Below are positions 44,140-51,700 of a stretch of 54,350 nt of DNA, one piece after another (position 1 is the first letter of the stretch; every line of letters starts with the position of its first letter). The stretch covers positions 1 through 54,350 of the forward strand of contig NZ_JAGSGB010000005.1 in NCBI RefSeq assembly GCF_020092905.1, in the 5' to 3' direction. The position numbers and the translations under genes are program-made. The notes below the pieces were generated by a model. It did no database searches and was not told the origin of the DNA. It was given only the letters and a program-made list of their open reading frames with translations. Source of the stretch: Pacificimonas aurantium. Its GTDB lineage: Bacteria > Pseudomonadota > Alphaproteobacteria > Sphingomonadales > Sphingomonadaceae.

Positions 44140-45708
44140 TCAGTCGCGCCAGGGCAGCGGCCAGTCATTTGCGGGGTCCGCGTCGATCGCGAGGTCGAAC
44201 GCATGGCGGACGAATGTTTCCATGTCGCTGACAAGCGCCTGCTCCGCCGCAGGAATGTCGGGATCGACGTAGACGTAATTCTCGTCGCTGAAGAAGCTCT
44301 CGGCAGAGTGCTGCGGTGAAAAGGCCAGCGCGATCGCGCGCTGTTTTTCCACTGGCACGTCGCCGATGAACACCGGACCCACACCATCTTCCTTATGATC
44401 CTGCGGCATCGCCTTCAGGCGGGTGATGAACGGCTCGGTGCGGAAGCTGTCGGTCTCCACATTGCGGAACACGGACAGCGACACGTCGCGCAAGAGACCC
44501 GCAGGGATCGGCTCACCGGGGCACATGGGCATCGTCCACTCGTCGGTGGTCACCGCCGAAAAGGGGAGGTGATCGTCGGGACGATATTTGTCGTTCCGAA
44601 TATCGATCAGCGCATCGCGCGGACTTTCTGTCTCGACACGCGTAATCTTCAGCCCGTCGACCCAAGTAAAGGCGAGCAGGTTGATGTCGAGCAGCGGTCG
44701 GTTGGACGGCTCTAGCACGCCGCCGAAATTCGTGATCTCCAGATCCTCGTAGATGCGAAGATAGGATTTATCCTTCAACTGATGGCCACCATAGGGGCCG
44801 CTGGCGCGCTGCCCGAAGACGGTGCTGTTCTTCCAGTGCGAGGACAGGATGCGGTTCAGGTAGACGCCGTGCTCCTGCTCGACATTCTTGCCGACATTGC
44901 GACCGATTTCGCTGTCCTCGACATAGAGCATCGTATTGCCGGGAGGAATGAACAGCGCATTGCGCCCGCCGCTGACATAGCTGTTGCGCACCACCACGGT
45001 GAGAAGCCCCGCACCGGAGGGCGTCATGTTCATATGCAGCGCGCCGACGACATTGTCGGCCTGGTCGAAGTGCAGCTCGATATCGCGCATCTCGAAATGG
45101 AAGCGGCGGTCAGGACGATCCCCGGCCAGACGCAGTTTTGCAAAGCTGCTGTCGGAATGAAATTCGACGCGGTGTCCCGGGACCGCGGAGCGCCAGATGA
45201 ACTGCGAGCCACTCGGCCACTCGTTCTTCCCCGACCCGATGCGCGGAGTGTAGGGGCTGAACGGATATTTGCACGGTTGGCCGTAATCGTCGAACGCCTG
45301 GTAAATGACCTCGAGGCCGCCCTTCGAATAGCCGTTATAGGGCAGGGTTTCGCCGTCCGAGAGGACATGTTCGCCCGCGGCGATGCTCTCGTCGCAGCGC
45401 ACATGGAGGACGCGCGGCGGCTCGATGAGGCCGTCCATATTCATGTAGAAGGGATATTCGTATTCGCGCTCGGGTTGCGGCCCCAGGATATCCAGCCCGC
45501 CGGAGACTGCCTGGTGCACGTCGTCCACGACGGCAGAGGCCAGGGTCATGGGGGCCTGGGGCACGGCGGACTGGTACGACGCGGAGGCGGAAGCCGACAT
45601 CGGCGCGCGCACGGCGGCCGCGACCTCCGGCAATGTTTCTTCACCGCACCCGGACAAGCCGAACGACGCGGCGCACGCAGCTACGACAAGACGATACCCT
45701 AAAGACAT
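44140..45708 (-). CDS. Large lipoprotein with probable parallel beta-helix (522 aa)
   Basis: The ATG at 45708 gives MSLGYRLVVAACAASFGLSGC, a lipoprotein signal with Cys at residue 21. The central part is a run of short strands (LLTVVVRNSYVSGGRNALFI, then TMLYVEDSEIGRNVG, LRIYEDLEITNFGG and DGLKITRVETESPRDALIDI) like a right-handed beta-helix of pectate-lyase type. No catalytic set is evident. It may bind or cut a polysaccharide, or simply be structural. It is outward facing and convergent with the sulfotransferase gene. No longer start is favoured because 45777 lacks a signal. Confidence 0.75.
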   Translation of the reverse strand: MSLGYRLVVAACAASFGLSGCGEETLPEVAAAVRAPMSASASASYQSAVPQAPMTLASAVVDDVHQAVSGGLDILGPQPEREYEYPFYMNMDGLIEPPRVLHVRCDESIAAGEHVLSDGETLPYNGYSKGGLEVIYQAFDDYGQPCKYPFSPYTPRIGSGKNEWPSGSQFIWRSAVPGHRVEFHSDSSFAKLRLAGDRPDRRFHFEMRDIELHFDQADNVVGALHMNMTPSGAGLLTVVVRNSYVSGGRNALFIPPGNTMLYVEDSEIGRNVGKNVEQEHGVYLNRILSSHWKNSTVFGQRASGPYGGHQLKDKSYLRIYEDLEITNFGGVLEPSNRPLLDINLLAFTWVDGLKITRVETESPRDALIDIRNDKYRPDDHLPFSAVTTDEWTMPMCPGEPIPAGLLRDVSLSVFRNVETDSFRTEPFITRLKAMPQDHKEDGVGPVFIGDVPVEKQRAIALAFSPQHSAESFFSDENYVYVDPDIPAAEQALVSDMETFVRHAFDLAIDADPANDWPLPWRD

Positions 45709-45943
45709 AACGCTGCTACAAGCCCCCGCGCTTAACAAATGTTCCCCGAGATCGGCCCCGACCTTCCCGTCCGGCACCGACGATCACGACATGATGTATA
45801 GGAGCTGGGCGTGGGGATGTGAGGTTATTGTAGGACGACTTGCGGTCCGGCGAGCCTCTATGACGATGAATCGAGCAGACATGAAAAGCCCCGCCGCGGA
45901 GAACCGCGACGGGGCTGATCTTGGTCAGTAATCGAGAGCAGTC
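45709..45943. other. Intergenic region between the lipoprotein gene and sodB
   Basis: 235 bases. The right part is the sodB terminator. The left part must carry the promoter of the leftward lipoprotein gene. No small gene is supported. Confidence 0.5.
45881..45916 (-). terminator. Rho-independent terminator of sodB
   Basis: Reading leftward, the 13-bp stem (AGCCCCGTCGCGG / CCGCGGCGGGGCT, arms 45904-45916 and 45887-45899) with a 4-nt loop has one mismatch. It is followed by TTTTCAT. Confidence 0.85.
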
Positions 45944-46561
45944 TTAGCTGACGAGCTCACCTTCCTGCTTGTCGAGATTGGAATCGACGAAGTCCCAGTT
46001 GATCACATCGAAGAAGTGATCGATGTACGCGCCGCGGTCGTTCTGGCGGTCGAGATAATAGGCATGCTCCCAGACGTCCATCGTCAGGAGCGGCTTGATG
46101 CCGTCGTGCACGACCGGCGTATCGGCATCGTCGGTGTTGACGATTTCAAGCTTGCCGCTGGCATTCTCGCACAGCCAGGTCCAGCCGCTGGCGAAATTGC
46201 CCGCGCCCTTCGACTTCCACTCGTCCTTGAACTTGTCGAAACCGCCAAAGGCGGCCGTGATCATGTCGCCGATGCGGCCGGACGGAGTGCCGCCGCCGCT
46301 GGGGGACATGCAGTTCCAGTAGAAGGTGTGGTTCCAGACCTGGGCGGAGTTGTTGAACAGCCCCTGATCGCCCTTCGCCTTCGCCGCCTTGATCACCTCG
46401 AGCAGAGGCTTTCCGTCGAGATCGGTGCCCTCGATGGCGGCGTTGGTCTTGCTGACATAGGCATTGTGGTGCTTGCCATAATGGTAGTCGAGCGTTTCCT
46501 TGGTGATATGCGGCGCCAGGGCATCGCGGTCGTACGGCAGCGGGGGAAGTTCGAAAGCCAT
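45944..46561 (-). CDS. sodB: Iron superoxide dismutase
   Basis: 205 aa. Signatures are ELPPLPYDRDALAPHI, LDYHYGKHHNAYV (first metal His), NHTFYWNCMSP, WTWLCEN and DVWEHAYYLDRQNDR (metal Asp and His). It dismutates superoxide in the cytoplasm. Residues around FYWNCMSPSGGG suggest the Fe rather than Mn form. It is monocistronic with its own terminator. Confidence 0.96.
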   Translation of the reverse strand: MAFELPPLPYDRDALAPHITKETLDYHYGKHHNAYVSKTNAAIEGTDLDGKPLLEVIKAAKAKGDQGLFNNSAQVWNHTFYWNCMSPSGGGTPSGRIGDMITAAFGGFDKFKDEWKSKGAGNFASGWTWLCENASGKLEIVNTDDADTPVVHDGIKPLLTMDVWEHAYYLDRQNDRGAYIDHFFDVINWDFVDSNLDKQEGELVS

Positions 46562-46658
46562 ATGCGGGGTCTCCTTCTTCTGGTTAGCGGTCTTCGATCC
46601 GACGGACGGACCTTCCGCTAACCAACACGCGCGCCGCGCGGAAGGTCCATTCTCGCCG

Positions 46659-47750
46659 CTAGCTGTTCTTGTGAAGGTCGTGCTTCTTCAGCGCGTGGCG
46701 CAGCTGGTCATAGGTCAGCGCGAGTGCGGCCGCCGTCTCGCGCTGGTTGTAGCGGCAGCGTTCCAACGCCGCCGCCAGCAGCAACTTCTCATAGTCGGCA
46801 ACGGCGCTGCGCAGATCGTCGCACTCGTCGGGGTGGGGGTGCGGTCCCGGATGGGGGGCCGGCTGCGGCACGGCCTGGGCGACGGGCGCCTCCGCCTCGA
46901 CCTCGTCATCCGCCCGGACGCCGTCCGGCTCTGCGCGCGCGCCCGTCTTGGGCTCGCCCATCTCTTCGGCGGGCCGCCAGGGCGATTCGAACGGGTCGAA
47001 GCGCAGCCGCTCGATCGCCTCGTCTGGCGCATCCCAGGAATAGACCGCACGCTCGACCACGTTCTTCAGCTCACGCACGTTACCGGGCCAGTCATAGTCG
47101 ACGAGCTGGCGCTCTGCCTCGGCACTGAAACCGGGGAAAATGTCCCACCCCATCTCGACCGCCATACGGCGTCCGAAATGATCGGCGAGCGTCATGATGT
47201 CGTCCCCGCGTACGCGCAGCGGCGGCAGGGTGACGACTTCGAACGACAGCCGGTCGAGAAGATCGGCGCGGAACCTGCCGCTGTCGGCCAGCCCGGGAAG
47301 GTCGGCATTGGTCGCGCCGACGATACGCACGTCGACCGTGCGCACGTCGTTGGAGCCGAGGCGGGAGAACTGCCCATATTCCACAACGCGCAGCAACCGC
47401 TCCTGCGCCGGCGCGGTGAGCGTGCCCAGTTCGTCGAGGAACAGCGTACCGCCATCGGCCTCCTCGAAGCGGCCGGCACGCGCCTTCGACGCACCGGTGA
47501 ACGCCCCGGCCTCATACCCGAACAGCTCGGCATCGAGCAGATTTTCCGGCAGCGCCGCACAGTTCACCGAGACGAAAGGCTGGTCCCAGCGCGGACTGAG
47601 CCTGTGGAGGCGCTCCGCGACCATCTCCTTACCCGTACCGCGCTCGCCGATAACCAGAACCGGACGATCGAGCGCCGCCGCACGGCTGGCCCGCTCGATC
47701 GCATCGAGCAGGACTGTCGACTGACCCACGAGGCGCGTATTGGGCTCCAT
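46659..47750 (-). CDS. pspF: Sigma-54-dependent activator PspF
   Basis: 363 aa, AAA+ domain directly at the N-terminus with no receiver or PAS domain, as in PspF. Features are GERGTGKEM (Walker A), ELFGYEAGAFTGA (with the sigma-54-contacting GAFTGA), GTLFLDELG (Walker B) and DWPGNVRELKN. A proline-rich linker of about 60 residues precedes a Fis-type helix-turn-helix (NQRETAAALALTYDQLRHALKKH). It is divergent from the psp operon. In the known system PspA binds and inhibits PspF until membrane stress frees it. Confidence 0.93.
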   Translation of the reverse strand: MEPNTRLVGQSTVLLDAIERASRAAALDRPVLVIGERGTGKEMVAERLHRLSPRWDQPFVSVNCAALPENLLDAELFGYEAGAFTGASKARAGRFEEADGGTLFLDELGTLTAPAQERLLRVVEYGQFSRLGSNDVRTVDVRIVGATNADLPGLADSGRFRADLLDRLSFEVVTLPPLRVRGDDIMTLADHFGRRMAVEMGWDIFPGFSAEAERQLVDYDWPGNVRELKNVVERAVYSWDAPDEAIERLRFDPFESPWRPAEEMGEPKTGARAEPDGVRADDEVEAEAPVAQAVPQPAPHPGPHPHPDECDDLRSAVADYEKLLLAAALERCRYNQRETAAALALTYDQLRHALKKHDLHKNS

Positions 47751-47793
47751 GACCGCAAGTTAGTATTTTTCACCACATTTTAGCAAGGATTTC

Positions 47794-47844
47794 CTAACGC
47801 CGGTTAGCGGTCATTCTGGCTGTTAATTTCATATTCATATGAAT
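47794..47844. promoter_or_regulatory. Candidate PspF upstream activator region
   Basis: An inverted repeat CTAAC-gccg-GTTAG (47794-47807) is centred 75 bp upstream of the -24 GG. A perfect 12-bp palindrome ATTCATATGAAT (47833-47844) lies nearer. The first is at the usual enhancer distance; the second, in an AT-rich stretch, could be an IHF-type bend or an operator. Confidence 0.5.
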
Positions 47845-47872
47845 TTCAGGTACTTGGTAGAATTTTTGAAAA

Positions 47873-47889
47873 TTGGCACGGCCTTTGCG
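47873..47889 (+). promoter_or_regulatory. Sigma-54 (-24/-12) promoter of the psp operon
   Basis: TTGGCACGGCCTTTGCG matches the consensus at nearly every position, with GG 47875-47876 and GC 47887-47888 ten bases apart. The start is expected near 47900, about 46 bases before the first ATG. Confidence 0.92.
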
Positions 47890-47945
47890 AGGCATGGGGC
47901 ACAGAACAAAAAACAACCCCAGCGAACGAAAAAGGAGCAGACACG

Positions 47946-48107
47946 ATGTTCAACGAAATGACCAACACGAACGTACTCCGCAGCCTGATCGGCGTCCTTG
48001 GCGCCGCAGCCCTGACGGTCACCATCTTCTACGGCGCCGCCGGCCCCGATCCGAACGCGGACTACTGGGCGGCTGCCACGGTCAGCGCGGGCAGCATCGC
48101 TGCCTAA
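47946..48107 (+). CDS. 53-residue single-span membrane protein, first gene of the psp operon
   Basis: An AAGGAG site (47932-47937) lies eight bases before the ATG. The peptide has a polar N-terminus (MFNEMTNTNVLRS) and one hydrophobic span (LIGVLGAAALTVTIFYGAAG). A short acidic/alanine-rich tail (PDPNADYWAAATVSAGSIAA) follows. It matches no family known to me. Being first after the stress promoter and followed by two strong stem-loops, it is probably the most abundant product of the operon. A role as a small regulator or membrane-stress effector is inferred. Confidence 0.75.
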   Translation: MFNEMTNTNVLRSLIGVLGAAALTVTIFYGAAGPDPNADYWAAATVSAGSIAA

Positions 48108-48115
48108 GCGCCCCC

Positions 48116-48158
48116 GGAACCGGCGCGGGCTCCCCCCAGTCCCTCCCGCGCCGGTTCC
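48116..48158 (+). other. Perfect 14-bp stem-loop between the first psp gene and pspA
   Basis: GGAACCGGCGCGGG (48116-48129) and CCCGCGCCGGTTCC (48145-48158) pair without mismatch around a 15-nt C-rich loop. No T tract follows, so it is more likely an RNA-stability or partial-attenuation element than a terminator. Confidence 0.85.
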
Positions 48159-48162
48159 CCCT

Positions 48163-48183
48163 CTCTCCGGATCGACCGGAGAG
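48163..48183 (+). other. Second stem-loop before pspA
   Basis: CTCTCCGG (48163-48170) pairs perfectly with CCGGAGAG (48176-48183) around ATCGA. It lies 33 bases before the pspA ATG and just after the larger hairpin, supporting processing or stability control of the leader message. Confidence 0.8.
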
Positions 48184-48215
48184 CCAAGAGTTCAACAACC
48201 AGAGGCATACACATC

Positions 48216-48893
48216 ATGGGCATTTTCTCGCGAACCCGCGACATCATCGCCGCCAACGTCACCGACCTTCTCGACAAGGCCGAAGACCCGGCGAAGATGA
48301 TCCGGATGATCATCATGGAGATGGAGGAAACGCTCGTCGAAGTCCGTGCCTCTGCCGCCCGCACCATCGCCGACCAGAAGGAACTGCGCCGCAGCATCGT
48401 AAAGTTGCAGCGCGCCTCAGCCGACTGGGAAGACAAGGCGGAACTTGCGCTGTCGAAAGACCGCGAGGACCTTGCCAAGGCGGCGCTCGTCGAAAAGCAG
48501 AAGGCGAGCGGCCAGGCCGCGCAGATGCAGGCCGAGGTCGACCTGCTGGCGGACTCGCTGACCACCTATGAAAAGGACATCCAGAAACTGGAAGCCAAGC
48601 TGCGCGAAGCCCGCGGCCGCCAGGGGGCGCTGCTGCAGCGCCTCGAGACCGCGAACAACCGCGTTCGCGTCGGCACGGTCCTGAAGGGCGAACGCACTCA
48701 GGACGCCTTCAGCCGCTTCGACCTGCTGGAACGGCGCGTCGACGATGCCGAAGGCCGCGCCGATTCTTACCAGCTTGGCGAGACCAAGACCTTGGAAAGC
48801 CAGTTTGCGGAACTGCAGGCGAACGATGCCGTGGAAGCGGAACTGGTCGCCATGAAGAACCGCCTGACCGATCAGAGCAAGAAGGAGGACTGA
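48216..48893 (+). CDS. pspA: Phage shock protein A
   Basis: 225 aa, almost wholly coiled coil. MGIFSRTRDIIAANVTDLLDKAEDP carries the membrane-binding amphipathic helix, and AKMIRMIIMEMEETLVEVRA is the PspF-inhibiting region. It belongs to the PspA/IM30 (ESCRT-III-like) family, binds stressed inner membranes and restrains PspF. It is followed by pspB after three bases. Confidence 0.96.
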   Translation: MGIFSRTRDIIAANVTDLLDKAEDPAKMIRMIIMEMEETLVEVRASAARTIADQKELRRSIVKLQRASADWEDKAELALSKDREDLAKAALVEKQKASGQAAQMQAEVDLLADSLTTYEKDIQKLEAKLREARGRQGALLQRLETANNRVRVGTVLKGERTQDAFSRFDLLERRVDDAEGRADSYQLGETKTLESQFAELQANDAVEAELVAMKNRLTDQSKKED

Positions 48894-48896
48894 TCC

Positions 48897-49199
48897 ATGG
48901 AGGAACTTATCCCTCTCGCCGCCATCATCTCGCTGTTCGTCGTGCTGCCGGCCATGATCCTGCACCACGTCACACAGTGGAAGAAGGGCCGCTCCATCTC
49001 GACCGACGACGAGCAGCTGCTCGACGACCTGTACCACATCTCGCAGCGGCTCGACGATCGCATCCAGTCCATCGAACGGATCATGGATGTGGACAATCCC
49101 GACTGGCGGCGCCTCGCGGATCGCCGCGACGAAACCGACATGCTCGACCAGAAGATCGAGGACCGCGAGCGTAACACGAACATCCGGAGGGTCTCATGA
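48897..49199 (+). CDS. pspB: Phage shock protein B
   Basis: 100 aa. There is one N-terminal span (IPLAAIISLFVVLPAMIL) and then a cytoplasmic coiled coil with RLDDRIQSIERIMDVDNPDWR. This corresponds closely to the RIQALESILDAEHPNWR region of E. coli PspB. The tail is longer than in enterics (about 25 extra charged residues). PspB with PspC relays membrane stress to PspA. It overlaps pspC by four bases. Confidence 0.93.
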   Translation: MEELIPLAAIISLFVVLPAMILHHVTQWKKGRSISTDDEQLLDDLYHISQRLDDRIQSIERIMDVDNPDWRRLADRRDETDMLDQKIEDRERNTNIRRVS

Positions 49200-49597
49200 C
49201 ATACGACGCGCCAGCGAACCGCACTTCCAGCAATCGCTTCTATCGTAACAAGCGCGACGGCAAGTTCATGGGCGTGTGTTCGGGACTTGCCGACTTCACC
49301 GGCATCGAGGCCGTCTGGTGGCGCATCGCCGTCGTCGTCGGCACGGTGATGGGAATCGGCATCATCCCCATCGCCTATCTGATCGCCGGCTTCGTGGCCG
49401 ACAAGCGGCCCGAATATCTGCCGCAGCCGCAGCCGGAGGAGCGCAAGTTCCAGATGAAGGCACGGCGCTCGCCGCAGGGAACGATCCGCGACGTGCACGC
49501 CCGCTTTCGCGCCCTCGACCGGCGGCTGTCGAACATCGAGCGGCACCATACGTCGCACAATTCGGCGCTCGCTCGCGAGATCGATGCGCTGAAGTAA
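49196..49597 (+). CDS. pspC: Phage shock protein C
   Basis: 133 aa. The PspC domain FYRNKRDGKFMGVCSGLADFTGIEAVWWR leads into a span (IAVVVGTVMGIGIIPIAYLIAGFV). A cytoplasmic C-terminal helix (RFRALDRRLSNIERHHTSHN) follows. This last segment also ends in an R-x-L-x-x-I-E-R pattern like that of PspB. The partner of PspB in sensing. It is followed by five small PspB-like genes. Confidence 0.94.
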   Translation: MTYDAPANRTSSNRFYRNKRDGKFMGVCSGLADFTGIEAVWWRIAVVVGTVMGIGIIPIAYLIAGFVADKRPEYLPQPQPEERKFQMKARRSPQGTIRDVHARFRALDRRLSNIERHHTSHNSALAREIDALK

Positions 49598-49627
49598 GAA
49601 TAATAGAAGGAAAAGGGGAAAGACATC

Positions 49628-49936
49628 ATGGATTTCGGTGGGCCGGGCTTCGTCATCGCCATCATCGCGCTCTGTTATGGCGGCTGGATCATCAACAACT
49701 GGATCCGCGCCAAACACGGGTACGAACTGGAAGATGAATGGGGCGGCAAGTCCACCAAGTCCGACCCCTCCTCGACCCGCAAGGTGGAGCTGCTGACGAA
49801 CGAGAATGAAGCGTTGAAAGGGCAGATCACCCGCTTGGAAGAGCGGCTGAGCGTCCTGGAGCGCATCGCGACCGACCCGACACGCCGCCTGGAGGACGAG
49901 TTCGAAAAACTGAAGCGGGAGGATGCAGGGAAATGA
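49628..49936 (+). CDS. PspB-like small membrane protein 1 (102 aa)
   Basis: One span (FVIAIIALCYGGWIINNWI), a junction AKHGYELEDEWGG, a charged linker, then a coiled coil with RLSVLERIATDPTRRLEDE. The motif aligns with PspB RIQSIERIMDVDNPDWRRL. The juxtamembrane GY-L-WG pattern is shared with PspB-like protein 3, so these two are close paralogues. It overlaps the next gene by four bases. No known family name; function inferred as a PspB-type adaptor to PspA or PspF. Confidence 0.8.
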   Translation: MDFGGPGFVIAIIALCYGGWIINNWIRAKHGYELEDEWGGKSTKSDPSSTRKVELLTNENEALKGQITRLEERLSVLERIATDPTRRLEDEFEKLKREDAGK

Positions 49937-50223
49937 CCAACGGACAAATTTTCGCACTGCTCTTCTTCGTCATCGTCGTGGCCGTACCCACGATCGTCGG
50001 CGTCGGCGGCAACCTGATCGAGCGCTGGATCAAGATGAAGGAAAAGCAGCTGGATCTCGCCGCGAGCGAAGCCGCGGACAAGGCCGCGACGCAGGCCGCG
50101 CACATCGAACGGCTGGAACAGCGCATGCGGGTGATGGAACGGATCGCCACCGACAAGGGTGCAAGTCTGTCGGCCGAAATCGAAGACCTGCGCGACGGCT
50201 CGTCGCGTAGCAGCACGAACTGA
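49933..50223 (+). CDS. PspB-like small membrane protein 2 (96 aa)
   Basis: An N-terminal span (IFALLFFVIVVAVPTIVGVG) is followed by an amphipathic stretch rich in Lys and Ala. The C-terminal coiled coil carries RMRVMERIATDKGASLSAE, again the PspB-type motif. It has a Ser-rich tail. Translation is coupled to the previous gene (ATGA). Not recognised as a named family. Confidence 0.8.
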   Translation: MTNGQIFALLFFVIVVAVPTIVGVGGNLIERWIKMKEKQLDLAASEAADKAATQAAHIERLEQRMRVMERIATDKGASLSAEIEDLRDGSSRSSTN

Positions 50224-50245
50224 CGACAGGGCGAGGAGCAAGACC

Positions 50246-50581
50246 ATGAATGCAGCGGACATCATCATTCCCAACCTGCCCTGGATCATCGCGGGCGGCC
50301 TCGCCCTCGGAGCGGCCGGGATAGGCGGCTGGGTCATCACGACCTGGATGCGGATCAAGAACGGATATCCACTCGACGGCGCTTGGGGCCAGGCTGTCTA
50401 TCCCAAGGAAAACAGCGAGGACCGCGAACGGATCAAGCTGCTGACGCAGGAAAACACCCAGCTCCGCGCGGAGATCGGCAGCGTCAAGGACAGGCTGGCG
50501 GCGATCGAAACCATCGTCACCGACTCCTCGAAGCGGCTGGACGCCGAAATCGACGCTCTGCGCGACGACCGAATGAACTGA
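50246..50581 (+). CDS. PspB-like small membrane protein 3 (111 aa)
   Basis: The ATG at 50246 follows GAGGAG and starts MNAADIIIPNLPWIIAGG. One span follows, then WMRIKNGYPLDGAWG (as in protein 1), a coiled coil and RLAAIETIVTDSSKRLDAE. The frame is open further upstream (to 50159) but only through the previous gene. It has the longest coiled coil of the five. Confidence 0.8.
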   Translation: MNAADIIIPNLPWIIAGGLALGAAGIGGWVITTWMRIKNGYPLDGAWGQAVYPKENSEDRERIKLLTQENTQLRAEIGSVKDRLAAIETIVTDSSKRLDAEIDALRDDRMN

Positions 50582-50665
50582 GACCGCGCCCGGAACAGGG
50601 CAGCAGATTGATCGCCCGCCCGCGCAACCGGCGGACGACGAGAGAGAAGGAGGAACAGCGCCGGC

Positions 50666-50908
50666 ATGAACATCGCAACGATGATTGTCCTGATCGTGCT
50701 CATCGCCGTCATCGGCAGAATCATCGTGGCAAACCAGCGCCGGCGCGGCGACACGGACACGCAGCGTGAAAATGCGGAACTGCGAAATCAAATCGGCGAG
50801 CTGAAACAGCGCATCCAGACGCTGGAACGCATCGCCACCGACAAATCCCGCCGCCTGGCCCGCGACATCGAGCAGCTGGACGACGGAACTGAAGACAAAA
50901 GGGATTAG
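50666..50908 (+). CDS. PspB-like small membrane protein 4 (80 aa)
   Basis: A short span at the extreme N-terminus (IATMIVLIVLIAVIGRIIV) is followed by an Arg-rich cytoplasmic edge. A coiled coil with LKQRIQTLERIATDKSRRLARD follows in part; the RIQTLERI core is the closest of all to PspB. It is preceded by GAAGGAGG. An 84-base gap without a gene separates it from protein 3. Confidence 0.8.
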   Translation: MNIATMIVLIVLIAVIGRIIVANQRRRGDTDTQRENAELRNQIGELKQRIQTLERIATDKSRRLARDIEQLDDGTEDKRD

Positions 50909-50912
50909 GAAG

Positions 50913-51155
50913 GTGACAGAGACAGGATCCACCCTCATCATCGCAGCCGCCTCTCTCGTAGGCCTCGTGACGCTTGCCCTCGTCGGCGCCTGGTGCTTCC
51001 GCGCCTGGCTGTCACTGAAGCAGCACGAGCTTGGCAGCGACCGCAGCGCGCCGGGAGAGGCGCGTGCCCCCACCGCGATGAACCGTATCGAAGTCGCGGA
51101 CCTGCGCGAGCGCGTTCGCCGGCTGGAAGCCATCGCCGCCGGAGTGGACCTTTAG
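50913..51155 (+). CDS. PspB-like small membrane protein 5 (80 aa)
   Basis: It starts with GTG after TAGGAAG. One span (LIIAAASLVGLVTLALVGAW), a linker, then the truncated motif LRERVRRLEAIAAGVDL, which ends right after the core. It is the most divergent copy and lacks the ATD and following RRL helix. It is the last gene of the psp array. Confidence 0.75.
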   Translation: MTETGSTLIIAAASLVGLVTLALVGAWCFRAWLSLKQHELGSDRSAPGEARAPTAMNRIEVADLRERVRRLEAIAAGVDL

Positions 51156-51241
51156 AGGCGCCGCCGCGAGGTTCCCGCGCGGGACCGTCCCGGACTCCGG
51201 CCGCGCTTGACCCGGCAGACGCTCGCCCCCACTAGCGGTGC

Positions 51242-51700
51242 ATGGACGAATTCGATCGCATTCGAGACGATTGGGAGATTTTGGAGCCGGACGACCGCTA
51301 CCGGCTCCTGATCGACCTGGGCCGGGACCTGGAAGACATGCCAGCAGCCCTTAAGACCGATGCCACCCGGGTGCGCGGCTGCAGCGCGAATGTCTGGGTC
51401 TACCCCGCCGACGCCACCGCCGAGAGGCTCCACTTCCTCGCAGACAGCGACGCTGCCATCACCAAGGGGATCGTCGCGCTGATCCTGACACGCGTACAGG
51501 ACCGCCCCGCTGCCGATATTCGCGGGCTGGACATCGCCGTGGAACTGGAACCCTTCGACCTGTCGAAGCATCTTTCGTCTAACCGGACGCAGGGGATTCC
51601 GAACATGATCGCGCTGATTAAGGAAACGGCGGCGCGCTTGGCAGAGGGCGCCGAAGACCCCGCGGCAACAGACGGGGCGGGCGGACCGGACGCGGCATGA
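51242..51700 (+). CDS. sufE: SufE-family sulfur acceptor protein
   Basis: 152 aa. DEFDRIRDDWEILEPDDRYRLLIDLG is the family start, and the acceptor Cys lies in TRVRGCSANVWV. It takes persulfide sulfur from a cysteine desulfurase (SufS) for Fe-S cluster assembly. The ATG has no clear ribosome site; a TTGACC (51207-51212) with weak -10 at 51230-51235 would give a nearly leaderless message. No other suf gene is here. It overlaps the thioesterase gene (ATGA). Confidence 0.93.
   Translation: MDEFDRIRDDWEILEPDDRYRLLIDLGRDLEDMPAALKTDATRVRGCSANVWVYPADATAERLHFLADSDAAITKGIVALILTRVQDRPAADIRGLDIAVELEPFDLSKHLSSNRTQGIPNMIALIKETAARLAEGAEDPAATDGAGGPDAA

Noticed and set aside
48116-48158. The large psp hairpin as a simple terminator
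   Set aside because: It is followed by CCCTCTCTCC rather than a T tract, and pspA-pspC have no other evident promoter before 48216.
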